A stretch of 64,000 nucleotides of DNA from Paenibacillus yonginensis. Lineage in GTDB: Bacteria > Bacillota > Bacilli > Paenibacillales > Paenibacillaceae. The notes beneath the pieces are model-generated. The model was given only the letters and a program-made list of their open reading frames with translations, was not told the DNA's origin and searched no databases. Positions 7,353-15,041 of the stretch are shown one piece after another. The position numbers were made by a program, and so were the translations under genes. The stretch lies in the NCBI RefSeq assembly GCF_001685395.1, contig NZ_CP014167.1, positions 1,989,501-2,053,500 on the forward strand, read 5' to 3'. Each line of letters begins with the position of its first letter. The first letter of the stretch is position 1.

Positions 7353-8330
7353 CTATAAAGTACCCCTCCGGCTGTCAGGACTTTCGCCTTGATCCCTGCG
7401 GCTCCCAGGTTTCTTTCTCTTCTCCGTTACGCTTAAAATAACCCCGGCGAGGATAATAAATCCTCCGATCCAATCCGTTGCATGAAGTGCTTCGTGCAGG
7501 AACATCGACGAGAACAATACGCCGAACACCGGAACCAGATTAAGCAGCGCTACCGCCGTTCCGGAATGAAGTCTGCGCAGCCCGTAATTATAAAGCATAA
7601 AAGCCGCCACGGAACAGAACAACCCCAGATAAACGATCATCCAAACAGCTTGCGCATTCGGCCCGACCCACTGCTTGTGTTCAAACCAGGCAAGCGGGAT
7701 AAACGAAAGAGTTCCCGATACATTTTGATAGAACGAGACGGTAACCATCGAATATTTCCCGACAACTTTGCGGGTGGAGAAATTATAAGCGGCAAATACG
7801 ACTCCCGCTGCCACCAGAATTAAATTGCCTTTGACGGAATGAATGCCCCCGTCCACACTTCCTCCTGTTACGACATACACACCAGCAATCGCCGTTATAA
7901 TGCCTAGGCCCTTGATCCAGGAGGTTATGATCCGGAAAAAGATAAATTCCAGCAGCAGCGTAATAGCCGGATAAGAAGCCACGATCAAAGCGGCGCTGGA
8001 GGCCGAGGTCCAGCCCAGCCCGATATTTTCAAGCGAAAAATACAGGGTAATTCCCAGTAGTCCGCTCAGCACCATCCAGCCCAGATCTTGGAGCGGAGGC
8101 CAATAAAATTCTTTTCGAAGGACAAGCAGCGCCCCCAATATAACGGAAGCCACGGCAAAACGAGCGGCTCCAACGGTTAGCGGAGGAAAAGACTGATAAG
8201 CCAGCTTGGTGCCCACAAATGAAGTGCTCCATAATAAAACGGCGATTACAGCCGCTGCCAGATGAAAGTTAAAGGCGGTTTTCCGCACTTTAACTGTTTG
8301 TATTTTTGCACCTTCCGTTAACCTGTTCAT
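7353..8330 (-). CDS. EamA/DMT-family transporter
   Basis: A 325-residue polytopic membrane protein with about ten helices in two homologous EamA halves. Landmarks are LLWSTSFVGTKLAYQSFPPL in the first half and LLNLVPVFGVLFSSMFLHEAL in the second, typical of RhaT/YdcZ-like drug-metabolite transporters exporting amino acids or small metabolites. ATG 8328-8330 is chosen because GGGAGGAG lies five bases upstream; an earlier ATG would leave the ribosome site inside the coding frame. A consensus promoter and an inverted repeat lie just upstream, and the divergent neighbour encodes a TrmB-type regulator, so the two are probably regulator and target. The substrate is unknown. Confidence 0.8.
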   Translation of the reverse strand: MNRLTEGAKIQTVKVRKTAFNFHLAAAVIAVLLWSTSFVGTKLAYQSFPPLTVGAARFAVASVILGALLVLRKEFYWPPLQDLGWMVLSGLLGITLYFSLENIGLGWTSASSAALIVASYPAITLLLEFIFFRIITSWIKGLGIITAIAGVYVVTGGSVDGGIHSVKGNLILVAAGVVFAAYNFSTRKVVGKYSMVTVSFYQNVSGTLSFIPLAWFEHKQWVGPNAQAVWMIVYLGLFCSVAAFMLYNYGLRRLHSGTAVALLNLVPVFGVLFSSMFLHEALHATDWIGGFIILAGVILSVTEKRKKPGSRRDQGESPDSRRGTL

Positions 8331-8367
8331 GAATGCTCCTCCCGTCGAATGGATCACCCGTGAATAT

Positions 8368-8389
8368 AGTAGCTACTTTTGTAGCCACT
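8368..8389 (-). promoter_or_regulatory. Inverted repeat, candidate operator for the TrmB-type regulator
   Basis: AGTAGCTAC-TTTT-GTAGCCACT is a nine-base inverted repeat with one mismatch. It falls just downstream of the -10 element of the transporter promoter, where bound protein would block transcription. Its TACTTTTGTA centre resembles TrmB-family half-sites. Confidence 0.5.
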
Positions 8390-8398
8390 TATATTCCA

Positions 8399-8427
8399 GG
8401 TATAACATTCGTTATATGGACTGTCAA
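8399..8427 (-). promoter_or_regulatory. Sigma-A promoter of the EamA transporter
   Basis: On the minus strand TTGACA (8427-8422), a 17-base spacer and TATACC (8404-8399) form a near-consensus housekeeping promoter, about 70 bases upstream of the transporter's start codon. Confidence 0.75.
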
Positions 8428-8516
8428 GCACAAGAAATGTAATAATGGAAGGAAATAAAATTGAACCGTCATATGTCGCAAGACGTTGGCGTACCGGGAG
8501 GCATTGAGTACAACCT

Positions 8517-9365
8517 ATGACATCAGAAATGATCCGTATGCTCCAGGACTTGAACTTCACGGAATATGAAGCTAAAGCCTATTTGGCACTGCTCGATAAA
8601 TCGCCGTTGTCGGGATACGCGATTTCTTTGAACTCGGGTGTTCCCCGCTCGAAGATTTACGAGGTGTTAAGCGGGCTTGTAGAGCGGGGCGAGATCATGG
8701 TCAGCCATGAAGAACCGGCCTTATACACCCCGCTCCCCCCTCAGGAGCTGATTCGCCTTAAGAAGAACAAGATGAAGTCTTCACTAGACGCGGCGGCGGA
8801 AGCTCTTTCCCGCTACACTCAGGTGGCTTCAAACCGTGAGCAAATTTGGAATATCACCGGTTCCGAAGCCATTTTGAGCCGAACAGCGGAAGCGATTGGA
8901 CGTGCCGGCGAAAGAGTGCTGCTCGAGATTTGGACCGAAGAGGCCAAAATGCTGGAACCAGAGTTAAGGCAAGCGGCTGCACGGGGAGTAGAAATTCTGA
9001 TCGTGGTTTACGGAGAGCTTGATTTCGACTTTGCCCAGGTATTCCCTCATGATTCAAGTGAAGAGGTCACTTGGGAATACGGGGGACGCTGGATCGTGGC
9101 CAGTATGGACGACCGTGAAGTGATCGCGGGCATCGTCTCCCTTGGCGCAGACAGCCGGGCTGCCTGGACGGTGCACCCCGCTTTGGTGATGCCGATCACG
9201 GAGGTTATTATCCATGACTTGTACATCTTCGAGCTGCTGCGTGCGCATCGTCCGACCCTGGAGCAGACGTTTGGTCCCGATTTGATCAACCTGCGCAAGA
9301 AATACAACTATGGTCCGTCCGGCTTCAGGATGGCCGTCAAGCTCGGCCTGGGACCTGAGACCTGA
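8517..9365 (+). CDS. TrmB-family transcriptional regulator
   Basis: A 282-residue protein. Residues 1-75 form the TrmB winged helix (LQDLNFTEYEAKAYLALL, then SGYAISLNSGVPRSKIYEVL), followed by a short coiled segment. From about residue 110 a PLD-like effector-binding domain begins (GSEAILSRTAEAIGRA...). TrmB proteins respond to sugars or other small molecules. The ATG at 8517 has GGGAGG only at a long distance (8489-8494), so translation may be modest. It is divergent from the EamA transporter, with an inverted repeat between them. The ligand is not evident. Confidence 0.85.
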   Translation: MTSEMIRMLQDLNFTEYEAKAYLALLDKSPLSGYAISLNSGVPRSKIYEVLSGLVERGEIMVSHEEPALYTPLPPQELIRLKKNKMKSSLDAAAEALSRYTQVASNREQIWNITGSEAILSRTAEAIGRAGERVLLEIWTEEAKMLEPELRQAAARGVEILIVVYGELDFDFAQVFPHDSSEEVTWEYGGRWIVASMDDREVIAGIVSLGADSRAAWTVHPALVMPITEVIIHDLYIFELLRAHRPTLEQTFGPDLINLRKKYNYGPSGFRMAVKLGLGPET

Positions 9366-9392
9366 CCGCTGCTTTCAGGAGTCCAGCCATCA

Positions 9393-9436
9393 ATAAACCG
9401 CAGCAGCAAAACCGTACGTTTTGACCTGCGGTTTAT
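9393..9436 (+). terminator. Strong hairpin after the TrmB gene
   Basis: ATAAACCGCAG pairs with CTGCGGTTTAT over 11 bases, enclosing a second CAAAA/TTTTG stem. The T-run after it is interrupted, so it may end transcription weakly or protect the 3' end. Confidence 0.5.
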
Positions 9437-9487
9437 GACTATGTTCGTTTTCAGGTTGATTTTTTCAAGTAAAATCGCTTAATTTTC

Positions 9488-9516
9488 TTGCTAGTTCGAC
9501 AAAATGCTTGTATAAT
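9488..9516 (+). promoter_or_regulatory. Sigma-A promoter of the DUF2294 gene
   Basis: TTGCTA (9488-9493), a 17-base spacer and a perfect TATAAT (9511-9516) lie 42 bases upstream of the DUF2294 start codon. Confidence 0.7.
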
Positions 9517-9558
9517 AACTTACGTTACAAGAAGGCGAACTAATCAGGCAGGTGGATT

Positions 9559-9906
9559 ATGACGCTGCTGGACAGCAATGAAAGCAAGAAGAAAATGTGC
9601 CAGATTTACAATGAGATTTCGAAAGAATTGTTTGGCTTTGGAACGACCCTGCTGAGAGCTAACGTAGAAGGCAACATCGTCAGCTTCTACGCCAAGCACC
9701 GCCGTTCTCCCCGTTCTGCAGCTCTGGAAGATGAAGCGCCCGGCTTGAAGCTGGAAGTGGACTTCCATATGTCGCAGCTGTACAAACGGAAGTTTCGTGA
9801 GAAGTTGGAAGAGCAGCTCGGACTGGAAATTGAGACACTCCTTCGCGATTACGATGCTGCAACCCAATGGGCGGTTACGAATGTCATTGTGCGGGAACCA
9901 TCATAA
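9559..9906 (+). CDS. DUF2294-domain protein
   Basis: A 115-residue cytosolic protein covering one DUF2294 domain from end to end. Recognisable parts are IYNEISKELFGFGTTLLRA, the VDFHMSQLYKRKFRE middle, and LRDYDAATQWAVTNVIV near the C-terminus. The family is common in Bacillales and cyanobacteria, and its function is not established. GGTGG precedes the ATG closely. It stands alone between its own promoter and a terminator. Confidence 0.75.
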   Translation: MTLLDSNESKKKMCQIYNEISKELFGFGTTLLRANVEGNIVSFYAKHRRSPRSAALEDEAPGLKLEVDFHMSQLYKRKFREKLEEQLGLEIETLLRDYDAATQWAVTNVIVREPS

Positions 9907-9993
9907 CTTTATAGGACGGATTTTTCTTTTTGATCTATCTTAAGGAAAGACCTCCCTTCTATTAGCGGGTTCCGCTTGACTTTGTTTACAAAG

Positions 9994-10034
9994 GAAAAGT
10001 GTTCTTGTCTCTACAAGAATGCTTTTCTTTTTTT
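9994..10034 (+). terminator. Rho-independent terminator after DUF2294
   Basis: AAAAG..TTCTTGT-CTCT-ACAAGAA..CTTTT forms a long hairpin followed by CTTTTTTT. It separates the DUF2294 gene from the purine operon. Confidence 0.8.
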
Positions 10035-10180
10035 ATTTCTTGACTTTTTCAAGGGGGTGCATGGCCAAACTACGGTCCAGGAGCGAACAGCCGGAGCCAT
10101 ACTGAAGATCTACTGGTGCGTCCGGAATGCAATCTTTGTTTCAGAAAAATAGAACTATATTTCATGGAGGGTTATGAACA
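10035..10180 (+). other. Leader of the purine-salvage operon
   Basis: The 146 bases between the terminator and the binding-protein gene contain a possible stem CCGGA (about 10093) with TCCGG (about 10123), with CCA/TGG inside it. The conserved parts of the purine, PRPP and guanidine riboswitches were looked for and not seen. GGAGGG lies 11 bases before the ATG. Confidence 0.3.
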
Positions 10181-11272
10181 ATGAAAAAATGGATGGGCGG
10201 ACTAGCTTCCGCAGCACTTGCCGCTTTACTTCTTGCCGGATGCGGCTCAAACAACACCAATCAAGCAGGCAGCAGCTCGGCCGAAAGCTCGGCTAACACT
10301 GGCGGCAGCGGCGAACCCACCAAGCTGGTTATTTCCACCTGGGGTTTCTCCGAAGATTTCTTCAACCAAGAGGTTTATGCCCCATTTGAGAAAGCCCATA
10401 ACGTCAAAATCGTGGTCGAGACCGGCAACAACGCCGAACGTTTGAACAAGATCCGTCAAGGCAGCTCCAGCGTGGACATCATGTACCTGTCCGATTATTA
10501 CGCGCAGCAGGCGATTGACGAAGGTTTGTTTGAGAAGATCGACCGCAGCAAAATCCCTAACATCAACGACATTTACGGCATTGCCAAAGCACCGCTTGGC
10601 GAGGATTACGGTCCTGCTTACACTGTTGGCCGTTTGGGTATTGTCTATAACCCTTCTATGGTGAAAAAAGAAGTGACGTCCTGGAGCGACCTGTGGGGTC
10701 CCGACTTCAAAAATAACCTGGCCCTGCCGAACATCACGGCAACGGCTGGTCCTATGATTCTGGATGCGGCTTCCAATGTTGCTATGCAAACCACTTTTAA
10801 CGAGGATAAAGCGTTTGAGAAGCTGAAGGAGCTGAATCCCAGCGTCGTGAAATATTACACGCAAACCTCCGATTTCGTGAACATGTTCTCCCAGGAGGAA
10901 ATTGCCGGCGGACCGATCATGGAATCCTATTTCAAAGATTTGAAAGCAGCTGTGCCTGATGCCAAATTCGTCTCTCCTAAAGAAGGCGCTTATGCCATCA
11001 TGAACACCGTCAACATCGTTAAAGGCAGCAAAAACAAAGAACTCGCCGAAGAATTCATCAACTGGCATCTCAGCAAAGAGGTACAGGAAGCTTCCGCCAA
11101 AGCGAAAGTGGACTCCCCGGTTAACGAAAAGGTTGAACTGACCGATGCCGAAACCGAAGGCATCACTTACGGTCCTGAAATCGTCAACGGTCTAGTGAAA
11201 CTGGACATGAAATTCGTTAACGACAACATGAAAGAATGGACTGACCGCTGGAACCGTGAACTGGCTCAATAA
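10181..11272 (+). CDS. ABC transporter substrate-binding lipoprotein (spermidine/iron type)
   Basis: A 363-residue exported lipoprotein. The signal peptide ends in the lipobox LLLAGCGS, followed by a Ser/Gly-rich linker. The mature part has the PotD/AfuA fold: LVISTWGFSEDFFNQEV, an EKAHNVKIVVETG stretch, and SSSVDIMYLSDYYAQQA. It opens an operon with nucleoside hydrolase, two permeases, ATPase and adenine deaminase, so purine nucleosides or bases are the likely cargo rather than polyamine, although the fold is the polyamine/iron one. A strong hairpin follows the gene, consistent with higher expression of the binding protein than of the rest. Confidence 0.85.
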   Translation: MKKWMGGLASAALAALLLAGCGSNNTNQAGSSSAESSANTGGSGEPTKLVISTWGFSEDFFNQEVYAPFEKAHNVKIVVETGNNAERLNKIRQGSSSVDIMYLSDYYAQQAIDEGLFEKIDRSKIPNINDIYGIAKAPLGEDYGPAYTVGRLGIVYNPSMVKKEVTSWSDLWGPDFKNNLALPNITATAGPMILDAASNVAMQTTFNEDKAFEKLKELNPSVVKYYTQTSDFVNMFSQEEIAGGPIMESYFKDLKAAVPDAKFVSPKEGAYAIMNTVNIVKGSKNKELAEEFINWHLSKEVQEASAKAKVDSPVNEKVELTDAETEGITYGPEIVNGLVKLDMKFVNDNMKEWTDRWNRELAQ

Positions 11273-11307
11273 GCTTGAACTTCATTGACAAATACAGCCT
11301 CACCCCG

Positions 11308-11334
11308 CCTGCATCCGCCAACCGCGGATGCAGG
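11308..11334 (+). promoter_or_regulatory. Intercistronic hairpin after the binding-protein gene
   Basis: CCTGCATCCGC pairs perfectly with GCGGATGCAGG around a five-base loop. There is no proper T-run, so it more likely stabilises the upstream message or partly attenuates than terminates. This placement is common behind abundant binding-protein genes. Confidence 0.65.
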
Positions 11335-11364
11335 TTCTATTATCCAAACACAGGAGACCATGAT

Positions 11365-12306
11365 ATGACCAGACGATTGATTTTGGATGTGGATACCGGT
11401 ATCGACGATGCCCTAGGCATCATGCTCGCCGTCAAAAGCGGCTTTTTTCAAATCGAGGGCATTACAACCGTGAACGGCAACGTTTCCTTACAGCAGGCTA
11501 CCCTGAACACCTGTAAAATCACGGAATTCCTTGGAGCCTCTTCTATTCCGGTCATCCCCGGAGCCGATAAACCGCTTATTCGCAAGCCCGTATTTGAACA
11601 CCGGGTCCATGGGAATGACGGATTGGGCGGCGCCCTGCTCGATATGCAGCCGTCCAAACGGCCCGAAGCCGGCTTTGGTCCCGACTTTATCGTAGAGACT
11701 GTCCTCCGCTATCCCGGCGAAGTAACGCTGGTTATGACCGGTCCGCTTACCAATCTGGCCTTGGCGCTTCATAAATGCCCGGATTTGATCCATCACGTGG
11801 CCGAAGTCTTTTTTATGGGCGGTGTGGCCGGCGGACTCGGCAATATTACGCCGACGGCGGAATACAACGCGTATGTGGATCCGGAGGCAGCCCGTACGGT
11901 CCTGCACGCCGGTTTCCGGAAGCTGACGATGGTAGGCCTTGATGTCACCCGCAGAGCGCTGCTCCGCGCCGATGACATTGCCAAGCTGACCGATCCCCGC
12001 ATTCGGGAATACGTTGCGGACAGCACCTCTGCTTATTTCGACCGCTACGAAGAACGCAACGGAGTACGTGCCTGCGCCATGCATGATCCGCTGGCTGTGG
12101 CTGCGGCCATTCATCCCGAACTGGTCACCACTAAACCTTATTACGTAGATGTGGAAACCCGCAGCGAGCTGTGCGACGGCCAAACCGTCTGCGATTTTCA
12201 GAACCGCCTCGGACGGCCCGCTAATGTGGAAGTATGTATGGACCTTAACGAGCAGGCTTTCATTCAGCTGTTTGTCGATACCTTAAACCGTCCTGAAGCA
12301 GGCTGA
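11365..12306 (+). CDS. Nucleoside hydrolase (inosine-uridine preferring type)
   Basis: A 313-residue cytosolic enzyme that splits ribonucleosides into base and ribose. ATG 11365 is used because GGAGACC precedes it; upstream codons belong to the hairpin region. The Ca2+-binding motif near the N-terminus is intact (LDVDTGIDDALG). GGVAGGLGNITPTAEYN and YVDPEAA form the ribose-binding strand, and MHDPLAVAA near residue 230 gives the conserved Asp. It sits second in the importer operon, so imported nucleosides would be cleaved at once. Purine preference is inferred from the adenine deaminase partner. Confidence 0.88.
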   Translation: MTRRLILDVDTGIDDALGIMLAVKSGFFQIEGITTVNGNVSLQQATLNTCKITEFLGASSIPVIPGADKPLIRKPVFEHRVHGNDGLGGALLDMQPSKRPEAGFGPDFIVETVLRYPGEVTLVMTGPLTNLALALHKCPDLIHHVAEVFFMGGVAGGLGNITPTAEYNAYVDPEAARTVLHAGFRKLTMVGLDVTRRALLRADDIAKLTDPRIREYVADSTSAYFDRYEERNGVRACAMHDPLAVAAAIHPELVTTKPYYVDVETRSELCDGQTVCDFQNRLGRPANVEVCMDLNEQAFIQLFVDTLNRPEAG

Positions 12307-12324
12307 CGGGAACAGGAGTTGGAT

Positions 12325-13146
12325 ATGAAGAAAACGTACCTTTACTGGCTGCTGCTGCCAGGCTTATTGTTTTTGTCTGTATTTATGATCATTCCGATTG
12401 TGCTGACGATCGGCTCGACTTTTTTCCAGGCCGAACGCTTCACCTTATCCGGTTATGTCGATTATTTCAAAGACCCTTATTTTCTGAAAATCCTGCTGAC
12501 CACGCTTGAAGTCAGCGTTGCCGCGACGCTGCTGAGTATTCTGCTCGGCCTGCCCGTCGCCTATTACATCTCGCAGAAAGCGCCCCGCCGCAAAGGCGTC
12601 CTGCTTGCGCTCGCAATCTTCCCGCTGCTGACCAGTCCGGTCGTCCGGTCGTTCAGCTGGATGATTATTTTAGGCCGCAAAGGTCTGATCAACAATTTGC
12701 TGGTGGACATCGGACTGATTGACAAACCTTTGACCATTCTATATACGCCAGTCGCCATGATGATCGGCATGCTGCACCTGTTCCTGCCGATGATGATCAT
12801 TTCACTTGTCGGCGTACTGGAGAACATCGACGGCGATTTGATGACGGCTGCGCAAAGCCTTGGCGCATCGCGGGCCAAAGCCTTTTTCAAGATCGTGTTC
12901 CCGCTCGCCATGCCTGGTCTGATTATCGGCGGTATTCTCGTCTTCGTCGGCAGTCTGACAGCGTATACGACCCCCGCCCTGCTCGGCGGCAAACAGCGTG
13001 TAATCTCGACGTTCCTGTACCAGAACGCCATGACGCTGAACGACTGGTATTCGGCTTCCATCATCGCCACGATCATGATCGTTATTACGTTTGTTGTAGT
13101 GGGGCTGATGAATAAATGGGCGAACAAATTAAATCCGAAGGGGTAG
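12325..13146 (+). CDS. ABC transporter permease (PotB-like)
   Basis: A 273-residue inner-membrane subunit with six predicted helices. ATG 12325 is chosen because AGGAG lies six bases before it; a TTG six bases earlier is less likely. The cytoplasmic EAA loop that contacts the ATPase is present (LMTAAQSLGASRAKAFFKIV). It pairs with the next permease and the ATPase of this operon. The stop is followed six bases later by the second permease. Confidence 0.85.
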   Translation: MKKTYLYWLLLPGLLFLSVFMIIPIVLTIGSTFFQAERFTLSGYVDYFKDPYFLKILLTTLEVSVAATLLSILLGLPVAYYISQKAPRRKGVLLALAIFPLLTSPVVRSFSWMIILGRKGLINNLLVDIGLIDKPLTILYTPVAMMIGMLHLFLPMMIISLVGVLENIDGDLMTAAQSLGASRAKAFFKIVFPLAMPGLIIGGILVFVGSLTAYTTPALLGGKQRVISTFLYQNAMTLNDWYSASIIATIMIVITFVVVGLMNKWANKLNPKG

Positions 13147-13152
13147 ACAACG

Positions 13153-13941
13153 ATGCGGAATAAACAGTGGGGACTTGGTCTATTCAGTCTGCTGGTCTAT
13201 CTATTTCTGCTGGGCCCGCTTCTGATTATCTCGATCACCTCCTTTGAACCCGGAACCGTGCTCAAATTTCCGCCGGACGGATTTTCTCTGCACTGGTACC
13301 GGCATATTTTCGAAGTCCAGATGTTTCCGAAGACTTTTACAACCTCCATCATCATTTCACTGCTCGGCAATATTTTGTCGCTGCTGCTCGGCATTCCGGC
13401 CGCTTATGCGCTGAACCGGTTCAGCTTCAAGGGCAAGGACCTGCTTAACGCTGCGTTCCTCTCCCCCGTGCTGATTCCGGGCATTGTGCTTGGCTTTACG
13501 ATGCTTAAATATCTGCTCGTTACGTATCACCTGCCTCTTTATGCGGGTTTGCTTGTTGGACATACCGTCATCATGCTGCCGTTCATCATCCGGGTCGTAG
13601 GCTCCAGCTTGTCCAGCTTTGACTTCGCGATAGAAGAAGCAGCGCTCAGTCTCGGCGCGGGACCGCTCAAGACGTTCTTCAAGGTGGTTCTGCCCAACAT
13701 TCGTTCCGGGATTATCGCCGCCGTGCTGATCGCGTTCCTGGAGTCGTTCAACAATGTGGACATCTCCTTGTTTATGACCGGTCCGGGCGTAAGTACCCTG
13801 CCGATTCAAATGTTGACTTATGTAGAGAATTATTTCGACCCGACGATCGCGGCCATTTCCGTCCTGCTGATGGTATTGACCGGCATTCTAATGTTCGGGA
13901 TTGAGAAACTGATGGGATTGTCTTATTTTACAAAACGCTAA
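13153..13941 (+). CDS. ABC transporter permease (PotC-like)
   Basis: A 262-residue membrane subunit with six predicted helices, the second half of the translocation pore. The EAA loop reads IEEAALSLGAGPLKTFFKVV. The N-terminal part between helices 1 and 2 (PPDGFSLHWYRHIFE) is typical of PotC/YdcV-type permeases. AGGGG precedes the ATG, overlapping the end of the previous gene. The substrate is inferred from the operon. Confidence 0.85.
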   Translation: MRNKQWGLGLFSLLVYLFLLGPLLIISITSFEPGTVLKFPPDGFSLHWYRHIFEVQMFPKTFTTSIIISLLGNILSLLLGIPAAYALNRFSFKGKDLLNAAFLSPVLIPGIVLGFTMLKYLLVTYHLPLYAGLLVGHTVIMLPFIIRVVGSSLSSFDFAIEEAALSLGAGPLKTFFKVVLPNIRSGIIAAVLIAFLESFNNVDISLFMTGPGVSTLPIQMLTYVENYFDPTIAAISVLLMVLTGILMFGIEKLMGLSYFTKR

Positions 13942-13956
13942 TGGAGGCGAGACTCA

Positions 13957-15021
13957 ATGTCGCTCTTAAGCTTGGAGCATATATCGGTTGCTTACAACAA
14001 CCAGCTAGTATTAGAAGATTTTAACCTGAACATCGAACAAGGACAGCTCGTTTCCCTGCTTGGCCCAAGCGGCTGCGGCAAGACGACCACCCTGCGCCTG
14101 ATCGCGGGTTTTCTGGATTCCAAGGACGGCAAGTTTATGTTCGGCGGCAAAGATTATACCCGGATGCCGGTCAACAAACGCAATTTCGGGTTTGTGTTTC
14201 AAAGCTACGCCCTGTTTCCCCATCTGAGTGTCTATGAAAATGTCGCCTTCGGCCTCCGCATGCGCAAAGTGAAAGACGCGGAAGTGAAGCAGCGCGTTAT
14301 GCGGATTCTCGAGGTGGTCAGCCTTGGGGGCTTTGAAGGCCGCTATCCGCGCGAGTTGTCCGGCGGCCAGCGTCAGCGGGTAGCCATTGCCCGCGCGCTT
14401 GTCATCGAACCGGAGCTGCTGCTGTTCGACGAACCGCTCAGCAACCTCGACGCCAATCTGCGGGTCAATATGAGGGTGGAAATCCGCCGCATCCAACAGG
14501 AGCTGGGCATTACCACCGTTTACGTGTCCCACGATCAGGAGGAATGTTTCTCGATTTCCGACCGGGTGGCCATCATGAACAAAGGCAATATCGAGCAGCT
14601 TGATGCCCCGGCCAAAATCTTCCGCTACCCGGCCAGCGAATATGTAGCCCGCTTTATCGGATTTCAGAACTTCCTGGAGTTCGCAAGCCGCCGCGAAGAG
14701 AACGGCGAATTTGTGCTGAACCTGGGCGGACGCGAATTCAAGGCCTCCAGGAACCCGGGCACAGCCAAATCCAGCGGTCTCAAAGGCGCGTTCCGGCCGG
14801 ACGATTTGCTGCTGCTGCCGCAGAACAGCGCTTCCGACGAGCTGGACAACGTTGTGCCGGGCATCATCAAAGTCAGCACGTATCTCGGGCGCAGCTATCA
14901 ATACGTCGTGGATACCGAATTTGGCGAGTTTACAGTCAATCAGGAAATGGACACCCCTTATCTCAGCGGACAAAGAATAAACCTTGCATTCCCTCAAGAC
15001 AGAATGGTATTGGTGGATTAA
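13957..15021 (+). CDS. ABC transporter ATPase (PotA-like)
   Basis: A 354-residue importer ATPase. The nucleotide-binding domain has Walker A GPSGCGKTT (about residue 35), Q-loop FVFQSYALFPH, signature LSGGQRQRV, Walker B LLLFDEPL and switch histidine VYVSHDQEE. The last ~110 residues form a TOBE domain, as in PotA/FbpC. It energises the two permeases upstream. GGAGGCG precedes the ATG. Confidence 0.9.
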   Translation: MSLLSLEHISVAYNNQLVLEDFNLNIEQGQLVSLLGPSGCGKTTTLRLIAGFLDSKDGKFMFGGKDYTRMPVNKRNFGFVFQSYALFPHLSVYENVAFGLRMRKVKDAEVKQRVMRILEVVSLGGFEGRYPRELSGGQRQRVAIARALVIEPELLLFDEPLSNLDANLRVNMRVEIRRIQQELGITTVYVSHDQEECFSISDRVAIMNKGNIEQLDAPAKIFRYPASEYVARFIGFQNFLEFASRREENGEFVLNLGGREFKASRNPGTAKSSGLKGAFRPDDLLLLPQNSASDELDNVVPGIIKVSTYLGRSYQYVVDTEFGEFTVNQEMDTPYLSGQRINLAFPQDRMVLVD

Positions 15022-15041
15022 GGTAGGCAGGAGCTAAACTC

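Noticed and set aside
10035..10180. Purine riboswitch before the purine operon.
   Set aside because: The conserved core bases of the purine riboswitch were not found, nor those of PRPP or guanidine classes.
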